In this document: positions 38,301 to 53,300 of the stretch, in pieces | How positions within the stretch are numbered: the stretch's first letter is position 1 | Layout of the letters: every line of letters starts with the position of its first letter | Translations under genes and position numbers: made by a program | Assembly: GCA_964035545.1 (NCBI GenBank) | Contig: OZ037767.1 | Span: forward strand, 2,484,680-2,548,679 | DNA length: 64,000 bases | Source: Bugula neritina | Taxonomy: Eukaryota > Bryozoa > Gymnolaemata > Cheilostomatida > Bugulidae | Reading direction: 5' to 3' | The notes under the pieces: generated by a model | The model's input: the letters and a program-made list of their open reading frames with translations, nothing else | Told to the model about the DNA's origin: nothing | The model's database searches: none

Positions 38301-41300
38301 TCATATTGTCGTAGAGAGTCGCGAGGCCGACTTCAGGCGATTCCACAAACTTCGGTCCAAGATTCAAACTTACAAAGCTGCTGACACCAAATACAACCTA
38401 CAAACAAAACATACAACCACCGTCCATCTTTGAAAGTTTTCTGACCAGTATTTTAAACAAATATATTTGTACAAGTAGAGTTCTAGACTACTTAATGAAC
38501 ACTTTATTCAGTGTTTACTTTTTCATCTCTGAAAGCTTTGACAAAAACGAGTTTCTGGAAAGTTGTTAGTTTTTTGTCCCAGTGTCCGCTGCCGTTCCAG
38601 CTGCCGTCTTCCTCCTGCACAGGCTCTGGTGGCAGTGGGCCGTACTTCTCCCAACTTTCTGGGTTAGCGTGTATGGTGAGATCACCTGCACACAGTAGAC
38701 AGACAGGTTGAAGACATGGTTGGTGGGTTACTTGAAAAAAACTAGATACACAGAAAGATAAAGCTGATCATAGATGGTCAACGGCTCATAAAAGGGGACA
38801 ACTCTATTGTTTACTTTAGTAATGTATATTTTATAGCTGATGGAAAACTTGCCGAAATATTAGAAAATTCTAATAGTAAACGATGTCTCGTATGAAACGG
38901 TTGTAGCAGCACACAATTCCATGGTGAGACAACTCTTATACTGAAAGGAGTACTTATCCCGAGAAAATGCCTTACCAAGTGAAACAAAACAGGGAGTTTT
39001 GAGGATGTCCTCGGAGATACCACTGAAAACAGGAAGTACACTTTCTAGGTCACAAGCCGCATCCCATATATTCTGTCTGAGCCACGGAATTCCATTTGGT
39101 ACAGGGCTACGTTTCTAAAGCATAGGATATAAGATGTTTTTACGCAAATGTTTGTGATTCATACAAACCTACTGAATAATATAATACACACTGTGTAAAC
39201 ATATGATGAGCATTTACTCATCACCACGACTGGTGCCAGTAGTAGGTACATAAATGCTGTATCTATAGAAATATATGACATAAATCAAATGAGTCACTGC
39301 TAGTATTATACAAGACCAAGTATAAACTCTGACATTACTATAACCAAGTATTCAGTTACTACTATAAATGATTGTAACAATAGATATTATTATAAATAAC
39401 TATACAACTACTATAACTAACCATAACTTATAATATCATAACTGGCTATAAATAAATACATCCTAATAATGGAGAAGTTTCAAACAGTTGGTCAATTTTA
39501 AAATAATTCAATTACTTTAACTAACTGCTCGCATCATTGATTTTCATTATGATTGCTACCATGACTGTAAGTACAGACTATAGCCATTAGTATATTTGTA
39601 AGTAAAAACTGAAGCTGTTAGTAATAACTGTAAGTGCAGGGTAAAATTAGTATTATAACTGTTAGTATAATTGTGAGTGCAGACTATAACTCTAATAATG
39701 ACTCACAGTTTCCATGCCCGCTGAGCCGCGAAGGAAGAAGTTCCACTCTCCGAGGTCAATATTTCCAGCCGTTCTCATGATCTCAGAGCACAGCATGAAG
39801 GAGAACACCAGCTTGTCTTTCTCAAACAGACCTGAATACAAACCACGCCGGGTTTTAGTTATCATCATTATGTTAATAATTTATGAGAAGATTACAGGAG
39901 CAGAAACAGACAATTTATAAGCAAGTTTGTTTAAAATATTTCATGTTAAAACTCGTAAAACACATTTTTATTGCAGGAAATAAAAATTGCCAAGTTACTG
40001 ACAGTTCTTATCAGTGTATGTGATTGCAATGCTAACTTTTAGGGTGAATTGTGCCAGCTTTTAACATAAAAATACAGCATAGAAAAATTTTGGTTTTAGG
40101 CAACACAGCATCTCAGTCTAGTTATAGAAGTTATGAATCATCCCCCCCCCCTTGGACTATATTCTCACCTCGGGCTACATTATCGTATATAGTCATAGTT
40201 GTGGTCTTCAACAGAATCTCCAGTCTTTGGTCTAAATCTTCACCTTTTTCGCTATTTTCTATTGTCATGTTGAACAACTAAAACAGGTATGATCAGTTTT
40301 ATATACGGCAGCAAACACCAATAACAGTAGCAGCAGCAGCAACAACAGTAGCAGCAGCAACAGTAACAGCAGCTTATACTTTGTCAATTGTAGGCTACAC
40401 ACATGAAAGGCAAAAATTTCACAAGAATTTCGTGTAAAACAGTACTGTCTACAGCAAGCATATTACTTGGTGCTGCAACAGCTACAATTCTGTAGAGATG
40501 ATAACTCCTTGGAAATATACTTAAATTTACTTGACATTTAATCGTTACAAAATAAGTATGTTTGAACCTCTAGATATGCATCTAAATACAGTATTTAAAC
40601 TCAAATTAGCCCAGTGTGCCTATGGGTTACCTGCTTGAAGTATTTCAGTGAGAACTGGTACATGGGGTCGACAACTCCCATATCCGCTACTACAAAGTAC
40701 ATCACAGAGCCACGTGTGGCCACACTACGGTACTTCTCTCTAGCTATGGTGATCTTAGCTTCAGTCTGTTCGGCTTCGGCCAATCGCTTGTTGATTGCGC
40801 CAGAAGTAACCTATCACAGACAAGCTTGCATTTCAGCACAGTCTTAGGAAATCAACACAATAAGTCCTGGAGTTTTTCATCAATTTACTTACTCTCTAGT
40901 TCTAAGCTAAACCAAAATACCTCTTAAATACAGGTTAATAAAATCATCTAAAGTTGCCATAAGCTAAGAATAACAATAGCAGTACATTATGAAAGCAGCT
41001 ATATTATAAGGTGAAATCAAACCAATCAGCTGCTTTTTTACATATTTTTGTTAAAGATAACATGAGCTGACATAAATATTGTAGCATCATTACAACATAC
41101 ATATAATAAAATGCTACAACAAATTAAACTATGATTTTAGAAACAAACATACCTTAGAATCATTGAGTGTGTTGATCAAATCTTCATTGTCAAGAATATT
41201 TCCTTCAGACTCAAAGAGCAGTTTCAAAATTTTATCTTCAATAGCGTTGAGCTGATTTTTATCAGCATTGATTCTGACAATAAGCTGGGTTCTCTGTTCC

Positions 41301-44300
41301 TCCAGGTCTGGTCTCTCTAGACTCACCACGTCTGAGAGGATCTGATCTTCCAAACCTGCAGCGTGTGTAAACAACGGGGATAGTGTACTCTATTAACCAA
41401 TCAGATTCATGTAGGAACATAATATATTAAGGTTGCTTAATTTTATTCATCCTATATCTTACAAACTCATGTGGGTTTATAACCGCCATCCCTGTAGACA
41501 CCCTGATGGAAAGACTTTTAAATTGGTCTAAGCACATGTTTTTATTGTGGCAAAATAGCAATTATGAATGCATGCCTTTCCTAACATTACTAATGGCCTT
41601 TACTGGGGTTTGAACCCATGACTTAGTGTTTACTGAACCAACACTCTAACCCCTAGACCACGGCTGCTACCTCCATCTTATATCTTAAACTAACCAAACA
41701 TTTCTTTTGACTAATTACAATGCTAGGTTTTATCGACTGCCATGCTCCAAAACTATCAGATTGCTATGAAAACACTCACCTTAACTAGAGGTATTGAAAT
41801 ATGTGCTTTGTGCTGCAAACTTCCGCATTTTACAAAAAAATTACATTATAATTTTGTATTATATTCTTTTCATGATGTCTAAGTAAAGATAACTTCCTAT
41901 TATAATATAATTAATTTTTCTTTTCTCTCATTGAATAATTTTCTTTATTATCTATAAACCTGTTATTAGCCTGTATTCCTCATGTTTCAATTATTAAACT
42001 GTACACTTTCCCAAAAATGACTCTCTTTTTGATAAATAATCTTTCTTTTCTCAACAGGGTAAATATGTAAACAAATAGCTTTACAAATTGTCAACAAGAC
42101 TCAAACTTAAAACCTGTCTAGTATATGACTCTGATACTAACCTCCCTTGGTTACCGTGAAGTTGATGATGGTTACTTTAATGCAGACCTCCGGCAGGTAG
42201 TGGGGATTACTCATCTTTGTCGTCATGTAGAACTTGAAGTTACGGTCATAGTCAATATCTGAGTCACCAAGACGAATCAACAGTCGACCTCCCTTTAATA
42301 TCCACACATAATTTGTAATATTCATTATATGTAACGTCATTAGAGTTAAGTTACTTGATACTGTTGAAAGAGGTAAAAAGTGTCAAACGCATATCAAATA
42401 TCACATGACAACCGCTTGACAACTCCTATTGTTTTTTACTGTTAAGCAACGTACGCTTGCATAAGTGTAATTTCTCCAGCAGATAGCTTAAAATTTTTAC
42501 TATAAATTTTTTAAATACTATTAGACTTATAAAAAATTCAAATTTCAGCTCAAAAATACAATTTCCTAAATCTATGTATATGTTTTCTAAGCACCTATTT
42601 AAATCGCTAGTAAGAATAAAATAAAATCGCTCAACTAGCTATAACCTTTTGTACTCTACAGTGATATAAAAGAGTTACTATGAAAGAGGCCACATCCTAC
42701 CTGAACAAATGTCTGTTTGAGTAGAATTGGCTCCAGAGAAGGATCTAGAAACTCTCCCAGTTCCTCCAGCAGCACCGGCATACCAATCCTGATGCAAGTC
42801 TCCAGAGTTCTGAGAAACTGGCCGTCAGTCAACTTGATTATCTTCAGTCCATTCCTCTGCTCCTTGTTGCGTATCCACCTAATGATATCGAAGACTTTCT
42901 AGACATGATACATAGTAGAAAGTTGAAAGTGGCAATCACATATAACCGGTACTATTAAATATGAAGTTATTTTTAAATTTGATAGAACTTGACAAATTCA
43001 ATAGAGCTTTAGAAACTCAAGAAAATATGAATCTCACTAAACACTAATTTGGATTGCGGACCGTTACAAAAAAACCATAACGGTCCGCAATCGAAAGTAG
43101 CTGAATAATTAGGAAAAAACATGGGAAATCAAGCAAAACTAAAAAGAACCTTGATTATTTAGGTATATTTATTGATATTTTACGAATTTTGGGCAAAAGC
43201 CTTTGTTCATTAGCAGATAAATTGTAAAAAATAGCTAAAAACTGGAGTCTTCCAGTGTGTACTAAATTAAGTAAAATGACCCACTTCTAAGTTAAAAAAA
43301 GGTTTAACCGCCATACAAATTCACTCTAAATAAGTGAGTCACAGGAAAGAGATACAATCATTTTGGAAAACTATGAACCACCAGGAACTATTATTATCTT
43401 CTGACAGCGAGAGTTAGACTCTACCTGTTTGCCTGGTCTTGTGGGTCTATCATCAGAGGCCAACGTCTGCCACGAGTCACCAGAATGGCGTTCTCAGTGG
43501 AGAGATTATCTCTTGGTAGACCCTCTGTGTTCCACTGTCTTATCTCAAACGGATCAGCAAGTATCTGTAATTATTGTATCAGAATAATGAGATGCTGTAT
43601 AACTCAGCAATAGAATAACATGGCAGGAACACTAGAAATAATAAAATAAACTAAAAACATGATCTAAAGAGCTAAATATTTACAATACCATGAGATGCAT
43701 CATAAAATTATTTTATATACATTCCAGAATGAAGTGACATGACAAATTGAGTACAATTTCCACAAAACATACTCTTTAAATGCTAAAAATAACTTCAACT
43801 AAGTTCCACTCACCTTAACCAGAGAAAATTCCGGAGAACAGGGAATCTCGAGCTCGGTGCAGCGCTGAGTCCACTGATCAATGAGCTCCGTCCGGTAGAC
43901 GCTGGTGAAGGCGCCGTAGTACGCCACGCAGGCAGCCGCCACAAACACATCACCAACTACGTTACCCAGGCCTTTGTTGAAATCCTAAACATATACATTA
44001 CATTATTCTGTAAAATGCGCATTAAAAAAACCAACAATAAAAAAAGAATAAATTAAATAATGTTACCCACTGTGTATGATACTCTAATATGAAACAGGCA
44101 ATAAACGAGCATTACTATTCAACTTAGAACTTGGCTCAAAACTTCATAAGCTCCGTTTACAGTCTCAACAGCTTTTCTTGTGACTAAATAATTATTGAAA
44201 AAAAAATAGTTTGCTCAAAACATAACATATTTCACAACCATATAGACAAGATATGCTTAACTATGGCAACATTTATTGTATAGAAACAGAAATGGTTTTC

Positions 44301-47300
44301 TATAATTTAGCAAAAAATCTTTGGCAGGCCGGTAAGGGGAGCAACAAGAATGGATACACATGGATAAAAAGTTACTTGCTACACTTTCAGCCAATTTTTT
44401 CAATTTCAAATATTGGTAATTAGATGGTATTCTTTCATAGGTAAAGGTAAACACCAAAGTAGCCGGTGAACCAATAAAGAATAGTAATTAGTATTTTAGA
44501 AACACAGCCAACTGACCTTGACATTTTGATCCCATCTGATTTGTTCGTCACCGAGTGCAGACGTCAGTTTAGATGCTCTCTTCAACCTGGCGCCAGTCTG
44601 AGCAATGGATTTCTCCAGTCGGCTTTTCTCACTCACACTGTCATCGTACGTCTTCTGCAGCTTGGCTATCTCCTCCTCGACTTCTGCTAGCTTGTCCTGC
44701 TTCTGCTTCAGAGATGTCATGACAGCAGCAAGTTCTGATTGGGCAGCAGCCAACCTGGTGAAGAATAGAGGGTGGGTGAACAGGTAGAGAAGGTAAGAAT
44801 AATTACATTATTAGAACTTTTATTTTGCTCATTGGTTTTACATCATTTGCAATAAAATGTAAAAGTGAGACCAATTGTCGGAAGTAACTATTTACTAACA
44901 AAATAAAAATTGCTTGAAAACCAATAAAGAAAATTAAATAGACCCTCCTATTTTGTGATACAAAACTGCCCAAGTTAAATATATTGTACACCAAAACCCC
45001 TTTTGTATAAAAATCCCTAAAAATAATCAAACGTAATAATAATAGTTTCAATAATAATAATCAATAATAATTTCAATCCCTTGAAATAAATTTGAAGAAA
45101 ACTAGAAACTAGAAATTTTCAATATGATACTCTATTTGTTACATAAAAAAGTGTAGCGATTACTTAAAATTTAAGAAAATGGCTTACTTTTGCTTCTTGG
45201 GCTGAACAGTTCTAAAGACGTTGGCATAGAGCTCAATGGCTCTCACCCACATGCACAGAGACTTGGCTGCTCTAGACACTTTCTCTACAATTTCTGGAGT
45301 AAACTTGGGGTTTTCTACGTACTTTTTCACCTTCTTAAGCAAACTACAAAACCCAACAAATATTATTACAATATATAAAATCTTCACAGATCAAACTAAA
45401 AAATCACACCACAAAAAGATGGACAAAGCATAACTAAACAAGTATTACTCAAAACTTCTTTAGTTTCATGAGAAATGCACCGAAACCTCAAGTTTTGACA
45501 CTTGTAGTCTTAATTCTAAAAACAGCACATCAACATCAACAAATCATGCCATCTGATAAATAGTTTCAAGTTTCAAACAACATTTGAACAAATAAGGTTC
45601 TCATAATTCACTAGTTTTCAACTTCTATAAGATGACAACTCCCAACAGCTGAAACATTTTAACATGATTGTCTAAACACTGTATAGTAAAGTTGTACACT
45701 GAGTTAATCACACAACATTTTAGAGTTGCCCACTCATCTGACTACAAATTGCCAGTTTGCTAAAAATACATCTCTACGAAATATTATGTTTATAAATTGC
45801 CCTCACTTGTCTGGAATATTATCCTTGTCGTAGTCGTACAGTCTCTTTAAAAATGTCGGATCACCAAGGAACTGTTTGGCAGACGCCCAATCAGCTTTCT
45901 TGTTGTTGAGGATACAAACTGCTTCCATGACAGTTTCGACGAGCTCCGGCGGTTTCGTGAAAACACGTACCTCAGAAATATCATTCTTATCCAGAGCATC
46001 CAGTGCCTGTGATAAGGAAAGAATAGAAAATATTACGATTTTCTCAACTGATTAATTGTGCCAAGAATAAAAGCTCAGTGTTGGAAGTTGTGCGAGTATT
46101 TGTGATGTCATAAAGATCTATGACATCATCAGCACATCTTCCTAGTTAAAAACCCAGTACTGCTGTACATTAGCCATGTAGCTTGGTCATCATGCCACTA
46201 TTACAGTATAACGGTCTTTATTCCATTCAATACACCACTTGAAAAAGTTACTCAGGAATCAAGCTATAAATGCTACAAAGACTACAAACAAAACAGAGCA
46301 CACCATCTCTTATTTTGCAAAAATTTAAAATAGCCTTAGTACCTTGACGGCAGCATCCAGGGCAGGCAGGGCCTCGTCTAAGTCAGCTTGAGCATCATCA
46401 GCAATAGCCTGAGTCTCTTCGGCCTTAGCCTTGGCTACAGCCTCGTCTTCCATGACAACGCTCCGTACAGCATCGGCTTTCTCTTGGTCCACAACTAGCC
46501 TTTCCATGAGAGCCGTAGTATCAGCCTATTAAATACAATTCTTGTATCCCAACAGCTATGATGATAGATAAGAACACAGAAGACAGATTTGTCTTTAAAA
46601 GGTAGTAAAATATAGTCACATGTTAACATTACTTGAACGTCTGCTGCAATTAAAACAAAAAAAACTGGTTTTAGCTTATAGTTAGGGCAATGCTGAGAAT
46701 GATTTCTTTATATAACTAAACTAGAAATACTACTATATAATTCAACTCTAGAATTCCTTGCACATTTTCTTTTTAATCGTTGAATTCCAATATAATGTAC
46801 CGTGGCTAAACTTTCATATAATGTAGATAAGTTAGTATGATTGTTGAAGCCTCAAAGCCTGCCCTACACAACAGTTGTATTCCTTGTAAATAAGCAGACA
46901 ACTCTTACATACGTTTGGCTATCATTCATAGGTCAATAGTTTGAATTCTAGACTGTGTATATTCTTTTAACTCATGGGGTAATAATACCACCCCTAGTAC
47001 AGACTGGAAACAGCCCTTACCTGTTTCACTTTCAACTCTGGTTCCAAGGCTACCAGCTCAATCTGCATTTTATCTACTAAGTCGTTAGTTTCCAGAATTT
47101 TCTGCAAGCCGTTAGCCACTCGGTCTCGTGCTGACACAAGCTTTCTAAAAGCACATGTTTAACAGCTGCAGCTTTGTTTTTCTATTTCAACACATATTTA
47201 AATCAAAACATGCATTTTTATTAAAAGACTCAAAAACTTATAAGAATTATTGTACTTTTAAATGAATTTTTGACAGAAAACTGAATGGATTTATTGGATC

Positions 47301-50300
47301 TACTCATTTCCTTTTGCAAGCTACTCTAATTATTTTGAGTAAAAAATCATAAAAATTCTAAAAACACTTCAACAACAAATTTAAACTGAATTATAAACAT
47401 TTTGCACAACCAGCTGACCAATCAGAAGCAAGCTATTAAACACTAACTTTTTCTTTTCTTCAAGCATTCCAGTATACAGATTGATAAGTTCCAAGTAGCT
47501 GGTGGGGGTGGTGTAGTAACGTCTCTTTAGGGCCTCATAGAACTTATCAGCCATAGTAGTTACACTCATGTGTATTTCTACACACATTTCTGAAATCTTG
47601 GACTGCAATATTAAAAGATTAACATTCACAGACGTGTTGACATGTAATAATGCTAGCACATCACACACTGTTTAAATGCTTTTATATTACAAAATCGAGC
47701 ATAGGAAAGAGTAGAATAAAAAATATGGCAATGTAAAACACCTTTGTTTTATAATGAAATGTAAATCAAATATTGAAGTTATACTTAGGCAATTCATGCA
47801 AAAATGATAAATGTAAAAAGAAAAAAAATCATAAAAACATGCAGGGCAACATATGCTCTTATGACTGACGCGTTGATTAAGCTTCTAGAGAAAATAATAG
47901 ACTTCATGCAGACGTACAAATTATATAAGCGGATGCAGAGATAAAGCACATGTGAACGGAAGTGGTTGTGTGATTTGTAGCTTCAGTATTCATACACTTA
48001 CCTTCAATTCGGCAGTCTTATAAAAATCAGTATGAAAAGTTTAAGGATAGCAAATAAACAACAAGCATCAACCATTTTATTTACAAATAAAAATCAAAAA
48101 CAGTTTATTTCATAAAGAACTCTTTAAATCATTAAAAATTCAAAACTAATTTACAAAAAAATAAAAGTTTGTTAACTTCGCTTTCTAAACAAGAACTCCG
48201 CCCACCTTCATTGACTCTTCACCCAGGTCTATCTCGGAGAAGAGTGAGCTAGCCACGCCCATCAATGCCTCTCTCGGCCACTCAACGAACCAATCAATGG
48301 TACAGCAGTTGACCAGAGATGGGAACATACGGCATCTCGATCTGAATGCACTTCCAACAGGACTCATGCACAGCACGATGTGGAGATTACTCCTAAAAAT
48401 CAACCAATGATCTATTGGCAAACCTTTTGTATAGTCTATAGCAGTTTTTAATTACTGATTAATATATTTTAAAGACTAAATATTGAGAAAACAGCTGAAC
48501 TTTCAGAGTTTACTTTTATACGCATAAAACAAAATGAACTAATCTTCACGTATTATCAGAGTTTATATATATCATATTGTGATAAAATTACACCATACAC
48601 TACTGCGTTGAGTCCAGGAAATGATCATGTGTAAACAACTTCATAAACATCCCATCATTTATACACTAGTAGTCATAAGACCACACCACCACTTACCGTA
48701 CTCTGTTGATTGCGTACTCATAAATTGCATCTCGATTTCCCTCGGGAATTCCAGCTTCTTTAGCCCCTGGTCTACAGGCTATAATCAACTGCTCCAATTC
48801 GTCAGGTTCCAACAAATTTGGCACTTCTCCTGAGTTGAGAATGTTATTGATGTCTTCAAGGAATTCTGAAAGTAGTATAGACAGGAAAGGCTGTAGAGGT
48901 TATTGTGAGGTTAAACATCATGATTACATGTAACTAGTAACTACTTATTAGTCACTATTAACTCAGTACTAGCAATTAATAACTAATAAGTGGTTAAAAG
49001 TTACCATTTGCTAAATGAAAAATTGTTAGTAACTTTATATCACCAGCAATATCAATAAATTTATATTTTATAGGTACTACAAATATGCATAATGTTTTAG
49101 CTGAATTTCTATTTTTAATTGCATGAAATTGTAGTGATTGCATATTCATTAAATACTTAGTAATCCAATAAGAGTATACATAGTAATTGGTGAATTGACA
49201 CACACCCAATGAGTAATAAACGATGAGTCGTTGAACTCATTGGTACGTCTGCACCCAGTCCTACCTTCCACCACGATTTGAGTATCGGTAAACAGGAAGA
49301 CAGTGTCTAGATTCTGCACTCCGGCCATTTGATACAATTTCTTCAGATCCTCATGGAAAGCGACATAGTCGTAACCTCTACTGAGCTCTATCTGGAAGCA
49401 GCTGTAGCCACACATGTGGGATGCCAGCCTGTAGAATAGACATCAATGAGCTATTAAACAAGTAGCAAAACATATCTCAAAATAGTTAAATTTGTGTAAA
49501 ATTATTGTCCTTCAACATCTGGTGAAAAATTTATTTTATAAACTAGAATTTCCGCAGATCAACGATGATCTAAATTCCCATCATGCAACAGCTCCATACA
49601 ACCATAGAAACCATTCTCATAATTAGCAATCTTTTGACAATCTACAACATACCTGGTCAAAGACTGTTTTCCAGTTCCACCGACACCAACAAGCAGGGCG
49701 TTTCCTCTTTCCTGTCGGATCATTCTAGCAATTCTAGTCGTATGCTCAATAGCGTCAAGGAAGAACACGAGTTTCATTTCTTTACTAGTATTTAGGTTGT
49801 AGTCATCAAGGTACTAAAAAGTGAAACTCAATTTGGTTAGTTAGGCACCTGACAATTCATTTAATTCTTCAAGTTATACACCTAATTATTAGTTTAATGC
49901 ACTGCAACATTTGCATGTATAATATCATGAAAAAGATACTAAAAACACAACATAAACTGTTTTATAATTAATTGGAGGAACTTTTAATCTCACGGTTTAT
50001 AAAGAATCAAAAGTAAAAACATTCTCAATTATAAAAAATTCTAGTCAACTGTAATTGTTTTTTGATACCAGAAACGACTTATAAATCATTAGAACAAGCC
50101 GAGTCACTCATTATAACATCAAAAACATTTTCAATTATAAAAATGTCAAGTCAACTTAGCTTCAATTTTTGTATTACCAACAAAGTGGTGGCTTAAAAAC
50201 TAAGTTCGAGTCACAAAATATCTGAGTCACTTAGACACAAATCAAGTCTGAGTCACAAAAGACATGAGTCACTTAGACACAAATCAAGTCTGAGTCCCAA

Positions 50301-53300
50301 CAGACCATTTAGTCACTCAGATACATATCAAGTCTGAGTCACAACAGACCATTTAGTCACTCAGATACAAATCAAGTCTGAGTCACAACAGACCATTTAG
50401 TCACTCAGATACATATCAAGTCTGAGTCACAACAGACCATTTAGTCACTCAGACACAAACCAAGTCTGAGTCACAACAGACCATTTAGTCACTCAGATAC
50501 ATATCAAGTCTGAGTCACAACAGACCATTTAGTCACTCAGATACATATCAAGTCTGAGTCACAACAGACCATTCAGTCACTCAGATACATATCAAGTCTG
50601 AGTCACAACAGACCATTTAGTCACTTAGACACAAATCAAGTCTCAGTCACAACAGACCATTGAGTCACTCAGATACATATCAAGTCTGAGTCACAACAGA
50701 CCATTTAGTCACTCAGACACAAACCAAGTCTGAGTCACTACAGACCATTTAGTCACTCAGATACATACATCAGTGAGAACTGTCTTCAACTTCTCAAGAT
50801 TGTTGAGCTCTTCGTAAACCCTGTCACTCTTTTCAGCACCAATTTTCATGAAGTCACCGAATAGAATCGGGTGAGTTACGAAAGACTCCGGCTCGATCGT
50901 CTGTAAACATACAACGTTGAGAAATGTCAACCCACGTAAGTTTGAGTAGAAAAAGCATATTTAATCATTTAAATCAGTACCGATTTATATCGTCAAACCT
51001 TTCATCCCTAAGTCAAGTCAACGCAAAAAGTCCAATTAGAAAGAATGTATTTGTGATGGCTGCTGTCATTTTTGGTCTCTTGGGGGTCATCCAAGATTTT
51101 CACTTTTTAATGTGGATGAATAGAGTAGGACTTTGTGATCACATTGCAGTTTAAATTTTCAAAATCAGTCAAATAAAACCAGAAATATGCCAGGTTATAC
51201 ACACAGCGGTCCACAACAATCGACTTTTATTATTGCGAGTAATTAACAGTCAAAGTTCGGCGACTCAAAATTGTACTAAATTCGTTGTTTATCTACCTAG
51301 CAACAGTGTCTTCAATTAGCTCCATCAGCCCAAAAGTTAGTTACCAGGGGTGGTTTTTTATGCTGATCATGAAAATATTAATTTAAAATTCATATCTGCA
51401 ATATCTTAATCAACATTTCAGAGTTGAGTTCAGTATAATGAGAACATTTTGATGATTATCCTGAGAGATTAATAATATAATGCCACGTGGTTTCATAATA
51501 AAATCTAACTCTTTTGTATCACTGATGTCACTAAGTTCATCATTACTATTATCACCACTACTCTTCAGTCCTTGTCCTTAATTTTCAATGTAGAAACATT
51601 CTTTTAAATTGTCAATATCTGCTATCTATTAACTTGCAGCGCGATCCAGTCGCCATGTTTATTATTAGTAACAATTCTCAGTCAAATTATACCTAATTAC
51701 GTTGCGCTCTACACTACGCCGCTATTTTAACTATTGTTAAAGCTCGCGCTATTATGCTCTAATCACGTGACCAGCTTGCCAACCATGGAATGGCTCATTA
51801 AAACACCAATCATTCATAAACCATAGCAGATATCACAAAACTGATTGGACAGCTAGAAAGAGCACATGTTAATTGACTATTACACACTAAAAGCTAAAAC
51901 TGACCTATTTATGACAACTATAGATAAAACCCCTTATAACTAACAATAGCGAATAATGCCAAGAGACCAAAACTGACAGGAGCCATCACATTTATTTATT
52001 AATTTAAATTCGTCTTAAATCTGACCAACCTTACATTTTCAAACCGATTAAAATCAAATTAACTGTGCAAACCTCTGGCTTTTACATAACACTATTTACA
52101 CATCAAAGACTCAACAAACCTCACTGAAGTACTTGGAGGCCATTTCGGTAAGCATGGTGTGGAAGTATTGTTTGTCTTCATTGTTGATGAGACGGTCGTG
52201 AAATACTCGGAGGGTTTCATGACAAAACAGTCTGAACACCTGTTTGTTATCTCTGACATTACCCACGTCACACTGTAGGATACCTGGGATATGAAACCAT
52301 CATAACAGGATATAACGCTACACCAAACCTAGCGTCTTAATGAATTATAAATTTAAAAACTTCATGTTCAACTTAGAACATCAGAAAAACATTTACTTTA
52401 GAGATGTGAAAAAAGTTCTAAAATGAATTATATTGAATGTGTTGAAAATAATACTTTTCTATGCTGCAAATATTCTGCAATACTTTTCTAAAACAGGAAA
52501 AACCCAGGAGTGAATACTTCAATGATGTCTTCAGACAGTTTACCACTCACCTTGAACACATTTAGAGAGATCTCTCAAGTTGAACACGTAATGTGACTTG
52601 GCGGGAGTTGGCAGCAGTTCAGCTGACATCCTGTTGTATATCTCAACGGCAGCGCCAACAATAGACTCTGCAGTCTGCTTCACAGCCTGAGGAAACTCGT
52701 GGAAGAACCCGTTGAGAATAGCCTACAAAAATATATGCCATGCAGACGTAAGAACGAATTTAAGCAGCATATAAATTTAATTTAATTTAAATATCAAATT
52801 AAAATATTATTAATTTTAAAACTAAATATTAAATAAATTTAATTCAATTTAACTTGCTGTTACGTACTAAGAACATGTGCTTTAGACTGTGTTCATTTGG
52901 GGAGGGAATACTGAGCATAGCAAAGTGTCTGATAAGTCGAGGGGTGACGGGGTTTCGTCCACCACCAGGGGGAGCACAGGCTGCAGAAAGAGTCACATCC
53001 TGTATTTCTCTCCAGAACAGCTTGTCTCTGTCATAGAAACCTCTGAAGTCCTAAAAATGAACACCACTTTATAAAATACACAACAATAAACACTATACAG
53101 CTATTACTATGTACTATACAATCATTACAACATACTATACAAATACCACTACATACTATACAACTACCACTACATACTATACAACTCACACTACATACTA
53201 TACAACTCACACTACTAGTATAACTAACTAATAACTACCTGGTACTGTCTGAGAAGTTCGAGGGGTGGTTGGGAGCCATAAGTGTCCAGTTTAGGCATAT

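Noticed and set aside
41585-41668. Functional tRNA gene
   Set aside because: A and B boxes are present, but the acceptor and parts of the T and anticodon stems do not pair; better explained as a SINE head.
50214-50768. CRISPR-like look of regularly spaced repeats
   Set aside because: Whole 44-bp units repeat without unique spacers, and the context is an animal intron; it is a minisatellite.
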